Source: Alkalihalobacillus sp. LMS6 (GTDB lineage: Bacteria; Bacillota; Bacilli; Bacillales; Bacillaceae_D). Taken from it: 64,000 nucleotides of DNA. Shown here piece after piece: positions 51,775 to 63,380 of the stretch. The position numbers and the translations under genes are program-made. Location of the stretch: NCBI RefSeq assembly GCF_024362765.1, contig NZ_CP093302.1, forward strand, positions 2,603,564 through 2,667,563, in the 5' to 3' direction. Below the pieces are notes generated by a model, which worked only from the letters and a program-made list of their open reading frames with translations, had not been told where the DNA came from and made no database searches. How positions within the stretch are numbered: the stretch's first letter is position 1; each line of letters begins with the position of its first letter.

Positions 51775-52392
51775 ATGAACTTTATTAAAAAGATGGCATC
51801 CATTTTGGCTGGCTGCTTTATCGTCGCAATTGGCGTACTCTTATTGCGCCACGCTGGACTTGTTACTGGAGGTACGGCAGGATTAACGTTAACCCTCTCC
51901 TATTTAATTAGCCTCCCCTTTTCTCTCTTGTTTTTCCTAGTAAACATACCGTTTTACATTTTCTCATTTATGCGAATGGGTTTATCCTTTACGATCATTA
52001 CAGCGCTCTCCGTTACATTGTTATCGCTTTTAACAGCTGTGGATACATTTTTACCTAGTTTTACGGTTCCTATGTTTGCAGGCGCTGTTTTTGGCGGATT
52101 ATCTATTGGCTTAGGACTAACACTACTCTTTAAAAATCAAGCATCTCTTGGTGGCGCAAATATCTTAGCGTTATTTCTACAGAAAAAAGCGGGCATTGAC
52201 CCTGGAAAAACAAATTTTCTTTTTGACGCTACGGTTGTCCTGCTTAGCTTCCTCGTTATTGGGGTTATACCTGGGTTGCTTTCAATCTTATCAATTGTGA
52301 TTACATCGAAAGTCATTAGCCTATTTAAAAACAGTTTTGTTAAAAACGAGAAAACCGTAAAAGTTAAAAAGCCTGCTGTTGCTAGAGCATAA
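51775..52392 (+). CDS. YitT-family (DUF161) membrane protein
   Basis: A 205-aa protein with about five to six helices. The DUF161 pattern GLVTGGTAGLTLTLSYL (about 28-44), LFFLVNIPFYI (about 52-62) and NQASLGGANILALFLQKKAGI (split about 122-142) matches the membrane part of YitT proteins. The C-terminal DUF2179 domain of typical ~280-aa members is missing; a short basic tail replaces it. Function unknown. GAAGGTGATT precedes the ATG. The neighbouring Lrp-type regulator probably controls it, suggesting an amino-acid-linked role. Confidence 0.82.
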   Translation: MNFIKKMASILAGCFIVAIGVLLLRHAGLVTGGTAGLTLTLSYLISLPFSLLFFLVNIPFYIFSFMRMGLSFTIITALSVTLLSLLTAVDTFLPSFTVPMFAGAVFGGLSIGLGLTLLFKNQASLGGANILALFLQKKAGIDPGKTNFLFDATVVLLSFLVIGVIPGLLSILSIVITSKVISLFKNSFVKNEKTVKVKKPAVARA

Positions 52393-52402
52393 CTATAAAA
52401 AC

Positions 52403-52438
52403 AAACAAAAAAGCCTCTAGCAAGAGGCTTTTTTGTTT
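52403..52438. terminator. Bidirectional terminator between yitT-like gene and mdh
   Basis: A 16-bp perfect stem, AAACAAAAAAGCCTCT (52403-52418) with its complement (52423-52438), loop AGCA. It serves both convergent genes. Confidence 0.93.
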
Positions 52439-53383
52439 TTATGCAGTTGGTAAAGCACCCATAACGTTTCGAACTGAATCGGCAGATTTCTCAAGCTGAC
52501 TTTGTTCGTCCGCTGTTAATTCGAGTTCAATCACCTTTTCGATTCCATCACCACCAAGGATGGTCGGCACACCAAGATAAAGATCCTGCTGACCATATTC
52601 CCCTTCAAGATAAGCGATTGTAGGAATGACGCGTTTCTTATCTTTAACAATGGCTTCTACCATTTGTGTTAACGATGCAGCTGGTGCATAGTAGGCACTT
52701 CCGTTTCCAAGTAGGCCTACAATCTCTCCGCCACCTTTACGGGTACGTTCAACAATCTCTTCAATTCGCTCTGGAGAAAGTAGTGTTGAAAGCGGAACGC
52801 CTCCAGCAGCAGAATAACGAATTAACGGTACCATATCATCACCGTGACCACCGAGTACAAACCCCGTAATATCTTCTACTGAGAGGTTTAACTCTTCCGC
52901 AATAAAGGTTCGGAAGCGGGCTGTATCCAACACACCAGATTGTCCAATTACACGGTTTTTAGGAAGCCCAGATTCTTTGAATACGGTATATGTCATTGCA
53001 TCTGCTGGGTTGGTTAAGACGATAATGTAGCAATCAGGCGAATGTTTCACAATTTCTTTTGTAACAGATTTCATGATTTTTGCATTAGTGGATACTAAAT
53101 CATCTCGGCTCATTCCAGGTTTACGCGCAATTCCGGCTGTAATGACAACCACATCGGAACCTTTCGTGTCAGCGTAATCGGACGTACCAATTATGCGTGA
53201 ATCAACTCCCTGTACAGGCGTTGATTCCATCATGTCTAACGCTTTCCCTTTTGTCGGGCCTTCCATATCCGGAATATCAACCAGCACAACGTCACCAAGT
53301 TCTTTTTGGGCAACCATTAATGCTGTTGTCGCCCCAGTGAATCCACTACCAATAATAGAAATTTTTCTACGTGTAATAGCCAT
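52439..53383 (-). CDS. mdh: Malate dehydrogenase
   Basis: A 314-aa LDH-like malate dehydrogenase of the TCA cycle. NAD-binding [12 protein letters not shown] (about 12-23), substrate arginine region [16 protein letters not shown], and the catalytic histidine in [11 protein letters not shown] (about 177-187) are visible. It follows icd by 42 bp in citZ-icd-mdh. Confidence 0.97.
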   Translation of the reverse strand: MAITRRKISIIGSGFTGATTALMVAQKELGDVVLVDIPDMEGPTKGKALDMMESTPVQGVDSRIIGTSDYADTKGSDVVVITAGIARKPGMSRDDLVSTNAKIMKSVTKEIVKHSPDCYIIVLTNPADAMTYTVFKESGLPKNRVIGQSGVLDTARFRTFIAEELNLSVEDITGFVLGGHGDDMVPLIRYSAAGGVPLSTLLSPERIEEIVERTRKGGGEIVGLLGNGSAYYAPAASLTQMVEAIVKDKKRVIPTIAYLEGEYGQQDLYLGVPTILGGDGIEKVIELELTADEQSQLEKSADSVRNVMGALPTA

Positions 53384-53425
53384 GCTAACATCTCCTTACT
53401 CGAATTGTGGTTCGAACATTGACGT

Positions 53426-54691
53426 TTACAAGTTCTTGATTAGTTCATCCGCAAATCCAGAACAAGAAACTTCCGTTGCACCATCCATTAGACGAGCAAA
53501 GTCATACGTGACAACTTTACTTTCAATTGTTTTATCCATTGACGTCATGATCATATCTGCTGCTTCAATCCAGCCAAGGTGACGAAGAAGCAACTCACCT
53601 GATAGAAGGACAGACGATGGATTTACTTTATCTAAACCTGCATATTTTGGAGCTGTACCGTGTGTCGCTTCAAAAATAGCATGGCCAGTATCGTAGTTAA
53701 TGTTTGCGCCCGGCGCAATTCCAATTCCACCAACTTGCGCAGCTAGTGCATCAGAGATGTAGTCACCGTTAAGGTTCATTGTTACAACAACATCAAATTC
53801 TTTTGGACGAGTTAAGATTTGCTGTAAAAAGATGTCGGCAATCGAATCTTTCACGATAATTTTCCCTGCTGCTTCAGCTTCACTTTGTGCTTGATCTGCA
53901 GCATCGCGGCCTTTTTCTTCAACGATTTTATCATACGCTGCCCATGTGAAAACTTTATCGCCGAACTCGCGCTCAGCTAGCTCGTACCCCCAGTTCTTAA
54001 ATGAACCTTCCGTATACTTCATAATGTTTCCTTTGTGTACGAGCGTTACGCTCTTTCTGCCTTCATCTAACGCATACTGGATAGACGCACGTACAATACG
54101 CTCTGTACCTTCTTTCGATACTGGTTTAATCCCAATACCAGATGTTTCAGGGAAACGAATTTTGTTAATACCCATTTCATCTTGTAAGAAAGAAATGACT
54201 TTCTTCACTTCGTCAGAACCTTCTTGGAACTCGATACCAGCGTAAATATCTTCAGTGTTCTCACGGAAGATTGCCATATTTGTGTCTTCTGGACGCTTAA
54301 CAGGTGATGGTACGCCTGTAAAATAACGAACGGGACGTAAGCACGTGTATAAATCAAGCTCTTGACGAAGCGCAACGTTTAATGAACGAATTCCACCACC
54401 AATTGGTGTTGTTAACGGTCCTTTAATCGCAATTAAGTATTCGCGAACCGCTTCTAATGTTTCAGAAGGCAACCATTCGCCTGTTTGGTTATATGCTTTT
54501 TCACCAGCTAAGATTTCTTTCCAGTGGATTTTGCGCTCGCCACCGTAAGCTTTTTCTACTGCTGCATCTAGTACACGAGAAGCTGCTGCCCAAATATCAG
54601 GACCAGTTCCATCTCCTTCAATATAAGGTACGATCGGCTCGTTTGGTACGTTTAATACACCATTATTTGTTTGAATTTTTTCTGCTGCCAT
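53426..54691 (-). CDS. icd: Isocitrate dehydrogenase (NADP)
   Basis: A 421-aa NADP-dependent isocitrate dehydrogenase. [12 protein letters not shown]-like segment ([14 protein letters not shown], about 21-34), [22 protein letters not shown] (split about 96-117), [17 protein letters not shown] and [14 protein letters not shown] are characteristic; the phosphorylatable-serine region SLNVALRQ is conserved. The ATG at 54691 has GGAGGG upstream. Lies between citZ and mdh. Confidence 0.97.
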   Translation of the reverse strand: MAAEKIQTNNGVLNVPNEPIVPYIEGDGTGPDIWAAASRVLDAAVEKAYGGERKIHWKEILAGEKAYNQTGEWLPSETLEAVREYLIAIKGPLTTPIGGGIRSLNVALRQELDLYTCLRPVRYFTGVPSPVKRPEDTNMAIFRENTEDIYAGIEFQEGSDEVKKVISFLQDEMGINKIRFPETSGIGIKPVSKEGTERIVRASIQYALDEGRKSVTLVHKGNIMKYTEGSFKNWGYELAEREFGDKVFTWAAYDKIVEEKGRDAADQAQSEAEAAGKIIVKDSIADIFLQQILTRPKEFDVVVTMNLNGDYISDALAAQVGGIGIAPGANINYDTGHAIFEATHGTAPKYAGLDKVNPSSVLLSGELLLRHLGWIEAADMIMTSMDKTIESKVVTYDFARLMDGATEVSCSGFADELIKNL

Positions 54692-54760
54692 GTTTCTATT
54701 CCCTCCATCCAAAATATGTAGAACGGAAAAACTCCGTCCATTTTTACATTAAACTAGTTG

Positions 54761-55876
54761 TTATCTTGATTCAATGGAAACATATGAACGTTTATCTGGA
54801 CCAATATATTCTGCACGTGGTCGGATTAAACGATTGTTTGAGTATTGCTCTAGGATATGCGCCAACCAACCTGATGTACGGCTCACTGCAAAAATTGGCG
54901 TAAACAAGTCATGTTTAATGCCGAGGCTGTGGTAAACCGTTGCAGAGTAAAAGTCAACGTTTGGTAGCAAACCTTTTTCTTTCGTAATCATTTCTTCAAT
55001 TTGAATGGACATCTCATACCATTTGGTTTCGTTCACAACACTTGTTAATTGTTTTGACATATCACGTAAGTGCTTTGCACGTGGATCACCATTTTTGTAA
55101 ACGCGGTGACCAAAGCCCATTATTTTTTCTTTGTTGTCTAATGCTTTTCTTAGGTAAGGCTCTACTTCTTCTGGTTCGTTAATATCCAGAAGCATATTCA
55201 TTACCGCTTCATTCGCTCCACCGTGTAAAGGGCCTTTAAGCGCGCCGATTGCAGCAGTTAAGCCAGAATAAACATCTGATAAGGTTGCCACACATACACG
55301 AGCTGTGAACGTTGAGGCGTTAAGCTCATGATCAGCGTGCAAAACAAGTGCTTTATTAAATGCTTCTATCGAAAGATCATCAGGCGTCTCGCCATTCAGC
55401 ATATACAGAAAATTCGCGGCAAAGGAAAGCTCTTGGTTCGGTTGAATTGGCTCTTGACCAGAGCGAATTCGTTCAAAACCTGTAACGATTGTCGGGATTT
55501 TCGCCTGAAGACGAATCGCTTTTTTGTAATTTTCTTCTTCGTCCATCTTTTCTGCATCTGAGTCAAATAAACCAAGTGCTGAGATAGCAGAGCGTAAAGC
55601 CGCCATTGGATGTACGTCTTTAATTGGATAGGCTTTCATTTGAGCGAAAATTTCTTCAGGAACCTCGGCTTCAGCAGCCAACTGCTCTGTAAACGATTTC
55701 AATTCTTCTTTGGTAGGAAGTTCGCCGTTCCAAAGTAAATAAATGACCTCTTCAAAGCTAGCATTTTCAGCTAAATCATCAATGCCGTAGCCTTGATACG
55801 TTAATTCATCATCAATAATTGAACTTACGCTTGACTGTGTTGCTACAATACCTTCTAATCCACGAGTAGTAGTCAC
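54761..55876 (-). CDS. citZ: Citrate synthase II
   Basis: A 371-aa citrate synthase condensing acetyl-CoA and oxaloacetate. The catalytic histidines are in GPLHGGANEAVM (about 216-227) and MGFGHRVYKNGDPRA (about 256-270), with the catalytic aspartate in VDFYSATVYHSLGI. Start is GTG at 55876 after AAAGGAG. It is the first gene of citZ-icd-mdh and has a leader of about 280 nt with several inverted repeats. Confidence 0.97.
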   Translation of the reverse strand: MTTTRGLEGIVATQSSVSSIIDDELTYQGYGIDDLAENASFEEVIYLLWNGELPTKEELKSFTEQLAAEAEVPEEIFAQMKAYPIKDVHPMAALRSAISALGLFDSDAEKMDEEENYKKAIRLQAKIPTIVTGFERIRSGQEPIQPNQELSFAANFLYMLNGETPDDLSIEAFNKALVLHADHELNASTFTARVCVATLSDVYSGLTAAIGALKGPLHGGANEAVMNMLLDINEPEEVEPYLRKALDNKEKIMGFGHRVYKNGDPRAKHLRDMSKQLTSVVNETKWYEMSIQIEEMITKEKGLLPNVDFYSATVYHSLGIKHDLFTPIFAVSRTSGWLAHILEQYSNNRLIRPRAEYIGPDKRSYVSIESR

Positions 55877-56223
55877 CTATATCTCTCCTTTTCTCTAATA
55901 AATCCTTCACCAGACGTATGGTACCCAAGTGAAGCGGTTTCGCAAAAGGATGCGAACTCTCCTATCTCCTTCATTGTGAAAGAACGTGATTCGAGTATGA
56001 ATCTAGGAAGTGCTCATAGTCTAGTAGACTAGACATAAGCCAAGCTTAAAAACAACTTTCTATAGACTGCATAAAAAAGCTACATCTTCCTATACCCACT
56101 AGCAAGATTATTAAAAACCCTAAAACCATTAGGTACAATATGAGGTGCTTTTCGAACAACCTAAGCACTTCATATCATACCATAATTTTAAAATTACGGC
56201 TATAACCAGCATATTTTGACAAG
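55877..56223 (-). promoter_or_regulatory. citZ promoter and long structured leader
   Basis: The 347-bp gap has no supported ORF. On the minus strand an extended -10 TGGTATGAT lies at about 56173-56181, directly after the 14-bp palindrome TAATTTTAAAATTA (56183-56196). Downstream are inverted repeats such as AGTGCTT/AAGCACCT (about 56141-56170) and TAGTCTA/TAGACTA (about 56017-56031). CcpC and CcpA control citZ in B. subtilis, and aconitase binds its 5' leader; no perfect CcpC or cre box is visible here. Confidence 0.45.
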
Positions 56224-56622
56224 TTATCTTCTTTTTATGACAATAAACTGACCCTTAGCAATCCCTGTGTGAATGGCTTTAAGCAGTCCAGCTTTAATAA
56301 TTCCTCTTGTCCAAGGAATTAAGAAGAATGCGCCTACTACATCTAAAAAGAAGCCTGGGAGCATTAAAAGCGCACCCCCAATAAAAATACACGCACCATC
56401 AATCAGCGCTTGACTTGGTACTTGTTGTTTCTGCATTTGTAATTGAGCCAAACGCAGTACTTGCATTCCTTGTCGGCGTGCAAAGAGAAACCCTACGATA
56501 CTCGTTGTAAGCATAGCTAAAATGGTGTACCATACACCAATCCATTGAACGGATAGCACAATAAGCAACAGTTCAATTAAAGGAACACCAATTGCGATAG
56601 GGAACAGCAGTCGTTTCAACAT
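56224..56622 (-). CDS. fxsA: FxsA family membrane protein
   Basis: A 132-aa FxsA protein with three to four hydrophobic segments (about 4-26, 27-44, 72-95). Hallmarks are PLIELLLIVLSVQWIGVWYT (about 13-32), FARRQGMQVLRLAQ and GGALLMLPGFFLDVVGAFFLIPWTR (split about 79-103). In E. coli FxsA relieves F-plasmid exclusion of T7; the role in bacilli is unknown. The ATG at 56622 has GAGGAGG. Only 22 bp separate it from the pyk terminator, so it likely depends on read-through. Confidence 0.88.
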   Translation of the reverse strand: MLKRLLFPIAIGVPLIELLLIVLSVQWIGVWYTILAMLTTSIVGFLFARRQGMQVLRLAQLQMQKQQVPSQALIDGACIFIGGALLMLPGFFLDVVGAFFLIPWTRGIIKAGLLKAIHTGIAKGQFIVIKRR

Positions 56623-56644
56623 CCGTGCCTCCTCGATGATAAGC

Positions 56645-56672
56645 AAAAAGAAGAGCCTTTGCTCTTCTTTTT
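56645..56672. terminator. Terminator after pyk
   Basis: A perfect 12-bp stem, AAAAAGAAGAGC (56645-56656) with GCTCTTCTTTTT (56661-56672), loop CTTT. Confidence 0.92.
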
Positions 56673-56679
56673 CTTTCTA

Positions 56680-58434
56680 TTATAATACACGCGCTTTTCC
56701 ACTGTAAATGTTTCCGGTTTTAGCATCAACGGTTACTTCTTCACCGTCTGTGAATAAGGCGAGTGCACCTTCAACGCCAACGACAACAGGTGTACTTAAG
56801 TTTAAGCCTACAACTGCAGCATGGGACGTCAATCCGCCTTCTTCCGTAATAACAGCTGCTGCTTTTTCAAACGCATCAATCATGTCTTTATCTGTTGATT
56901 TTGTCACTAATACTGCGCCTTCAGTCATTTTCGCATTTGCTTCTGCTGCATTTTCAGCAATCACGACTTTCCCTGCACCAGAACGCTGACCAATCCCCTG
57001 TCCTTTTGCTTTCACTTCACCAAGCACATGGACTTTTAATAAATTGGTCGTTCCTGTTTCACCAACTGGAACGCCTGCAGTAATGACTACAAGATCTCCT
57101 TGGGCAACATGACCAGAGCCAATCGCAGCTTCTACTGTTAAATCAAGCATTTCATCAGTTGAGCTTGCTTGTTTACCAAGTAAAGGCGTTACACCCCATA
57201 CTAAAGCCATCTTACGGAATGCTCTTTCGTTGCTTGTAATGGCAAGAATTGGCGATTTTGGACGGAAACGAGACGTCATACGAGCGGTATGTCCACTTTC
57301 AGTCGCTGTTAAAATCGCAGTCGCATCTAAGTTTGAAGCAGTATGCGCAACAGACTGTCCAATCGCACTCGTAATCGTTTGCTTCGACTCTTTACTCTTC
57401 TTGCTAAGCATTTGCTCGTAGTTTAAAGCTTGTTCTGTGCGACTTGCAATGTTATGCATCGTTTGAACCGATTCAACTGGATAATCTCCAGCAGCAGTTT
57501 CGCCTGATAACATGATTGCATCTGTACCGTCAAAAATTGCGTTCGCTACGTCACTAGCTTCGGCTCTTGTTGGGCGTGGATTACGTTGCATCGAATCAAG
57601 CATTTGAGTCGCTGTAATAACAGGTTTAGCAAGCTCATTACACTTAACAATCAGTTGTTTTTGTACAAGGGGCACTTCTTCAGCTGGAATTTCCACACCA
57701 AGGTCACCACGTGCAACCATAAGGCCATCAGACACTTCCAAAATTTCATCGATGTTATCAACACCCTCTTGATTTTCAATTTTAGGGATGATAGCGATGT
57801 CCGCAGCACCATTTTTTTCAAGGAGCTCACGAATTTCTAATACATCAGACGCACGACGAACAAATGATGCCGCAATAAAATCAACGTTTTGCTCAACGCC
57901 GAACGTAATATCTGCTGCATCTTTCTCCGTCATCCCAGGAAGGTTTACGCTGACATTCGGTACGTTCACACCTTTTTTGTTTTTCAATGTTCCGCTATTC
58001 ATAACAACCGTTACGAGTTCTTGATTGCGGACTTCTTTCACTTCAAGACCAATGAGGCCATCGTCTAGCAATAAGATGCTGCCCGCATGTACATCATTTA
58101 CGAGCCCTGGGTATGTGATCGAAATCTTTTCCGTTGTGCCAACAACTTCTTCCATTGAAACAACTAATTCCTGTCCTTTTTCAAGCTCGATCGCACCATT
58201 TTCAACGGTCTGGGTACGAATTTCCGGACCTTTTGTATCAAGTAAAATGGCTACGGTCTTACCTGCTTTTTCCGAAGCTTCACGGATGTTGCGGATACGC
58301 GCTCCGTGCTCCTCGAAATCTCCGTGTGAAAAGTTTAAACGTGCTACGTTCATGCCAGCATCAATTAACGATACGAGTTGGTCGACCGACTCACTAGCTG
58401 GTCCAATTGTACATACGATTTTTGTTTTACGCAT
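56680..58434 (-). CDS. pyk: Pyruvate kinase with C-terminal PEP-utilising domain
   Basis: A 584-aa Bacillus-type pyruvate kinase. Core motifs include [16 protein letters not shown] (about 31-38), [11 protein letters not shown], the active site IPKIENQEG (about 219-227) and ATQMLDSM. Residues beyond about 475 form the extra C-terminal domain with the PEP-utiliser motif [14 protein letters not shown] (about 546-559), known in Bacillus and Geobacillus enzymes. It follows pfkA by 23 bp; AGGAGG precedes the ATG. Confidence 0.98.
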   Translation of the reverse strand: MRKTKIVCTIGPASESVDQLVSLIDAGMNVARLNFSHGDFEEHGARIRNIREASEKAGKTVAILLDTKGPEIRTQTVENGAIELEKGQELVVSMEEVVGTTEKISITYPGLVNDVHAGSILLLDDGLIGLEVKEVRNQELVTVVMNSGTLKNKKGVNVPNVSVNLPGMTEKDAADITFGVEQNVDFIAASFVRRASDVLEIRELLEKNGAADIAIIPKIENQEGVDNIDEILEVSDGLMVARGDLGVEIPAEEVPLVQKQLIVKCNELAKPVITATQMLDSMQRNPRPTRAEASDVANAIFDGTDAIMLSGETAAGDYPVESVQTMHNIASRTEQALNYEQMLSKKSKESKQTITSAIGQSVAHTASNLDATAILTATESGHTARMTSRFRPKSPILAITSNERAFRKMALVWGVTPLLGKQASSTDEMLDLTVEAAIGSGHVAQGDLVVITAGVPVGETGTTNLLKVHVLGEVKAKGQGIGQRSGAGKVVIAENAAEANAKMTEGAVLVTKSTDKDMIDAFEKAAAVITEEGGLTSHAAVVGLNLSTPVVVGVEGALALFTDGEEVTVDAKTGNIYSGKARVL

Positions 58435-58457
58435 TTTGTTCCTCCTACAAATTCTTC

Positions 58458-59507
<1,050 letters not shown>

Positions 59508-59522
59508 GTGTTACCACACTAC

Positions 59523-59550
59523 AAAAAATGCTTTCATATCAATGAAAGCA
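59523..59550 (-). terminator. Terminator after accA
   Basis: TGCTTTCAT (59529-59537) pairs with ATGAAAGCA (59542-59550), loop ATCA; six T residues follow on the minus strand. Confidence 0.87.
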
Positions 59551-59558
59551 CTTCCAAA

Positions 59559-60536
59559 TCATTTTGATTCTGCTTTGATTCGTTTATCGGAAATTTGGCC
59601 CATTTTCTTGTATTTTTCATACCGCTCATCTAATAGAGATTCTACAGATTTTGCTTTCAAATCCGCTAATGCATCGCGCAAAATTTGTTTCATACTAGCC
59701 GCTTGTTCATGTACATCTCGTTGTGCTCCACCTTTTGGTTCCTCAATGATTGAGTCAATGACACCCAGCTCATATAAATCAGGCGCTGTAATTTTCATCG
59801 TTTCAGCTGCTCTTTTCGCTTGTGTAGAATCTTTCCAAAGCAATGCCGCTGCACCTTCTGGCGAGATAACAGAGTACGTTGAGTTTTCTAGCATATAAAT
59901 GCGGTCGGCAACACCAAGTGCTAGTGCACCACCACTTCCACCCTCTCCAATGACGATACTAATCGTTGGAACTTTCAATCCTGCCATCATAAGAAGGTTT
60001 CGTGCAATCGCTTCACTTTGCCCTCTTTCCTCGGCTGATTTGCCAGGATACGCCCCTTTTGTATCAATAAAACAAACGATAGGTCGATTAAACTTTTCTG
60101 CTTGCTTCATTAAGCGCAACGCTTTCCGATAGCCTTCAGGGTGTGGCGATCCAAAGTAACGCATAATGTTCTCTTTTGTATCTTTTCCTCGTTGATGGCC
60201 AATAACGGTTACTGGCTGGTCATCAAATGTAGCAATTCCTGCGACAATTGCTTTATCATCACCGAATAAACGATCACCGTGGAGTTCTAAGAAATTGGAA
60301 AACATTAACTCAATATAGTCAAGGCTCGTTGGACGCTCATGATCTCGAGCAATTTGAACCCGTTCCCACGGCTGAATATTCGTATAAACCGTTTCTTCTA
60401 ATTCGCGTAAACGAGTCTCCATTTTATGAATTTCAGAACTTAAATCCAGTTCCTTTTCTTTTGCAAATTTCCGTAGCTCGTCGATTTTATTTCGAAGCTC
60501 AATCACTGGTTTTTCAAACTCTTTTTCCGTCGTCAT
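59559..60536 (-). CDS. accA: Acetyl-CoA carboxylase carboxyltransferase, alpha subunit
   Basis: A 325-aa subunit that, with AccD, transfers the carboxyl group from biotin to acetyl-CoA, the first step of fatty-acid synthesis. [27 protein letters not shown] (split about 130-156), [22 protein letters not shown] (split about 175-196) and [15 protein letters not shown] (about 215-229) form the crotonase-like active site. It follows accD by 15 bp. Confidence 0.98.
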   Translation of the reverse strand: MTTEKEFEKPVIELRNKIDELRKFAKEKELDLSSEIHKMETRLRELEETVYTNIQPWERVQIARDHERPTSLDYIELMFSNFLELHGDRLFGDDKAIVAGIATFDDQPVTVIGHQRGKDTKENIMRYFGSPHPEGYRKALRLMKQAEKFNRPIVCFIDTKGAYPGKSAEERGQSEAIARNLLMMAGLKVPTISIVIGEGGSGGALALGVADRIYMLENSTYSVISPEGAAALLWKDSTQAKRAAETMKITAPDLYELGVIDSIIEEPKGGAQRDVHEQAASMKQILRDALADLKAKSVESLLDERYEKYKKMGQISDKRIKAESK

Positions 60537-60551
60537 GTTCGCTCCCCCTAT

Positions 60552-61397
60552 CTACTGGTGAATTGCCAACACGGTTGTTAGCGTCTCTTTCATTTCAAGT
60601 CGCGGGATCACTCGATCTAATTGCCCATGCTCTAATAAGAATTCGGCAGTTTGAAAATCTTCTGGAAGCTCTTCTCGTATCGTTTGTTCAATGATTCGAC
60701 GCCCAGCAAATCCGACCAACGCTTTTGGCTCTGCAAAATTATAATCCCCTAGTGAAGCAAAACTAGCGGAGACGCCTCCTGTTGTTGGATGGGTCATGAC
60801 AGAAATAAATAGACCGCCATTTCGATCTAGCCGTTCAAGGGCCGCACTTGTTTTTGCCATTTGCATCAAACTAATCATGCCTTCTTGCATACGCGCACCA
60901 CCAGATGCCGCAACGATAATAAGCGGGTATTTTGTTTCTAGCGCCCGTTCAGCTGCTCGCGCTAGCTTTTCACCAACGGCAGCACCCATGCTTGCCATAC
61001 GAAAATCAGGGTCCATGACTGCTAGTACGACAGAGTAGCCACTCATTTCTCCTTCTCCTGAAACGCAGGCTTCTTTTAATCCCGTTTTTTCACGGTCTTT
61101 TTCTAGCTTGCCTTCATAATCAGGAAACCCAAGTGGGTTACCGCCAACCACATCTGCATCCATTTCTTTAAACGTGCCTTCGTCTATTAACGATTCAATG
61201 CGCTCCCACGCGCCCATTCTATGATGGTGTCCGCATGTACGGCATACACTTAAATTCTTTTTTAAGTCTTTCGTGTACATAATCGTCCGACATGATGGAC
61301 ATTTTGTCATTAATCCTTCTGGCACTTCTTGCTTTGCTCGCTCAGATGGAATGGTTGCATATCGCTTTTTTTTCTTTGAAAACATATCTTTTAACAT
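60552..61397 (-). CDS. accD: Acetyl-CoA carboxylase carboxyltransferase, beta subunit
   Basis: A 281-aa subunit with the N-terminal zinc ribbon ([13 protein letters not shown] and [10 protein letters not shown], about 34-62) and the catalytic domain with [25 protein letters not shown] (split about 161-185) and [16 protein letters not shown] (about 203-218). AAGGAGC precedes the ATG. It starts 23 bp after the GntR-type gene, so ytsJ, gntR, accD and accA may form one transcript. Confidence 0.98.
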   Translation of the reverse strand: MLKDMFSKKKKRYATIPSERAKQEVPEGLMTKCPSCRTIMYTKDLKKNLSVCRTCGHHHRMGAWERIESLIDEGTFKEMDADVVGGNPLGFPDYEGKLEKDREKTGLKEACVSGEGEMSGYSVVLAVMDPDFRMASMGAAVGEKLARAAERALETKYPLIIVAASGGARMQEGMISLMQMAKTSAALERLDRNGGLFISVMTHPTTGGVSASFASLGDYNFAEPKALVGFAGRRIIEQTIREELPEDFQTAEFLLEHGQLDRVIPRLEMKETLTTVLAIHQ

Positions 61398-61420
61398 GGA
61401 ATCGCTCCTTGCTATATCCT

Positions 61421-62080
61421 TTAAAAACGGCTGTTTTTCAAGTGATGACTCATCGCTTCTAACGCCTCTTCTACTTCTCGATGCTTAATGGCTTCCACGA
61501 CTAGCTCGTGCTCTTTAATGGACTCAGGCGGTCTTCCTTTGCGTTCTAAAGATTCTTTAATCGCTTCTTTATTAAACGCCACAAGCGATTTCCATATGTT
61601 GTAGAGCAAGACATTTCCACATGCTCGTACAATGGTTTCGTGGAATTGATAATCTGCTTCTACTGGAAAATCGCCATGACTCCATTTTAATTTTGAGTGC
61701 GTAATGAATTCATCTAGTTGTTGAATTTCTTCCGGTGAAATGCGATAAATTGCTAATTTTAACGCTTCTAACTCTACAATTCGCCTTGTCTCACTTAAAT
61801 CCTTCCTTGCTTGGTCGTCTTTTAAAATAAAAGATAACAGCAAATCCACTAATCGATAGCTTGAAGTTGCCTTCATGAAAGTCCCTTCGCCTCTTTTAGT
61901 CTCAATAATATCTAGAAGTTCAAGACCACGCAGCGCCTCACGAATGGAGGAGCGACCGACTTGAAGTCGGTCGCTTAATTCTCTTTCCGATGGTAGCTTA
62001 TCGCCACTTTTTAAGTCGTCATGCTGAATAATCTCGCTAAGGGCACGAATAATTTCGATGTAGCGCTTATCGGTAGCCAT
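61421..62080 (-). CDS. GntR-family regulator, FadR/FCD subfamily
   Basis: A 219-aa regulator. The N-terminal winged helix ([45 protein letters not shown] split about 24-68) precedes an FCD ligand domain with the metal-binding residues in the D...H...H...H pattern ([15 protein letters not shown], about 142-156). FCD members usually sense carboxylic or hydroxy acids. It lies 9 bp after ytsJ, whose promoter has a matching operator, so malate or a related acid is a reasonable but unproven effector. AAGGAGG precedes the ATG. Confidence 0.92.
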   Translation of the reverse strand: MATDKRYIEIIRALSEIIQHDDLKSGDKLPSERELSDRLQVGRSSIREALRGLELLDIIETKRGEGTFMKATSSYRLVDLLLSFILKDDQARKDLSETRRIVELEALKLAIYRISPEEIQQLDEFITHSKLKWSHGDFPVEADYQFHETIVRACGNVLLYNIWKSLVAFNKEAIKESLERKGRPPESIKEHELVVEAIKHREVEEALEAMSHHLKNSRF

Positions 62081-62089
62081 TGTGCCTCC

Positions 62090-63322
62090 TTAATCGATGA
62101 TCGTCAACTGTCTTGTTTTCTCCGCAACCTCTTCTGGATCAACTTTCACTCTTGATACACCTGTCTCCATTGCTTTTTTCGCAACAGCAGCTGCAACTGC
62201 TGGGGCAACGCGAGGATCAAATGGTGCAGGAATGACATAGTCAGCTGTTAAGTCTTTTTCATCAACTAAGTTTGCAATGGCATAAACAGCTGCGACTTTC
62301 ATCTCTTCATTTATATGCGTAGCTCGTACATCTAATGCCCCTCTAAAAATTCCAGGGAATGCAAGTACGTTATTCACTTGGTTTGGAAAATCTGAACGAC
62401 CTGTTCCAATAACAGATGCGCCAGCTGCTTTCGCGTCTTCTGGCATAATTTCTGGCACTGGATTCGCCATTGCAAAAATAATTGGGTCGACGTTCATACT
62501 TTCAACCATTTCTTTTGTTACAGCTCCAGCAACAGATACACCAATAAAGACATCTGCATCTTTAATAACGTCTTCTAATTGTCCTTCTTGCTTATTCGGA
62601 TTGGTACGCTTTGCAACTTGCTCTTTAACGCCGTTCATTCCATATGGACGACCTTCATAAATCGCACCTTTCGTATCGCACATCACAATATCACGAACGC
62701 CCATACGGAGCATCAGCTTAATAATGGCGATTCCTGCTGCTCCAGCTCCGTTCGCAACAACTTTGATTTCAGAAAGCTTTTTCCCGCTTAATTTTAACGC
62801 ATTAATTAATCCAGCTAGGGTAACAATTGCTGTTCCATGCTGGTCGTCATGGAAAATCGGGATATTCGTTTCTTTCTTTAAACGTTCTTCAATAACAAAG
62901 CAATCAGGCGCTGCAATGTCTTCTAAATTAACGCCGCCGAATGTTGGCTCCAGCATTTTAACAGTATTGACAATCTCATCCACATCATTTGAACGCAAGC
63001 AAATAGGAAATGCATCCACGCCAGCGAATGATTTAAATAAAACTGCTTTTCCTTCCATTACTGGTAATGATGCTTCAGGACCAATATTCCCCAGTCCAAG
63101 TACCGCGGTACCGTTACTAACTACCGCAACCATGTTGCCTTTCATTGTATATTCATAAACCGATTCAACATCTTCAAAAATTTCCTTACAAGGTTCCGCT
63201 ACTCCCGGGGAGTAAGCTAGACTCAAATCTCGAGCATCTTTAACAGGTACCTTTGCTTTTGATTCTAATTTCCCTTGATTAACACGGTGCATATGAAGCG
63301 CTTCTTCTCTAGTAGTAGGCAC
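62090..63322 (-). CDS. ytsJ: Malic enzyme (YtsJ type)
   Basis: A 410-aa decarboxylating malate dehydrogenase making pyruvate and NAD(P)H. SLAYSPGVAEPC (about 33-44), NGTAVLGLGNIGPEASLPVMEGKAVLFK (split about 70-97), DDQHGTA (about 158-164), the nucleotide-binding GAGAAGIA (about 192-199) and ANPVPEI are diagnostic. In B. subtilis YtsJ is the NADP-dependent housekeeping malic enzyme. Start is GTG at 63322 after AAAGGAGAG. Followed by the GntR gene and accDA. Confidence 0.95.
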   Translation of the reverse strand: MPTTREEALHMHRVNQGKLESKAKVPVKDARDLSLAYSPGVAEPCKEIFEDVESVYEYTMKGNMVAVVSNGTAVLGLGNIGPEASLPVMEGKAVLFKSFAGVDAFPICLRSNDVDEIVNTVKMLEPTFGGVNLEDIAAPDCFVIEERLKKETNIPIFHDDQHGTAIVTLAGLINALKLSGKKLSEIKVVANGAGAAGIAIIKLMLRMGVRDIVMCDTKGAIYEGRPYGMNGVKEQVAKRTNPNKQEGQLEDVIKDADVFIGVSVAGAVTKEMVESMNVDPIIFAMANPVPEIMPEDAKAAGASVIGTGRSDFPNQVNNVLAFPGIFRGALDVRATHINEEMKVAAVYAIANLVDEKDLTADYVIPAPFDPRVAPAVAAAVAKKAMETGVSRVKVDPEEVAEKTRQLTIID

Positions 63323-63352
63323 GATTCTCTCTCCTTTATAATGAAACCTGAC

Positions 63353-63363
63353 TGGTCAGACCA
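63353..63363. promoter_or_regulatory. FadR-subfamily GntR operator at ytsJ
   Basis: TGGTCAGACCA is a palindrome with one central base and fits the TNGTNNNACNA pattern of FadR-subfamily GntR operators. It lies about +11 to +21 from the predicted ytsJ start site, a roadblock position. Confidence 0.72.
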
Positions 63364-63380
63364 CCTAATGTTCGCTTTCT

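Noticed and set aside
55932-55950. cre-like sequence in the citZ leader (GCGAAACCGCTTCAC)
   Set aside because: Deviates from the cre consensus at several fixed positions.
56183-56196. CcpC site at the citZ palindrome
   Set aside because: The ATAA-N7-TTAT pattern is not met exactly; kept only as an AT-rich palindrome.
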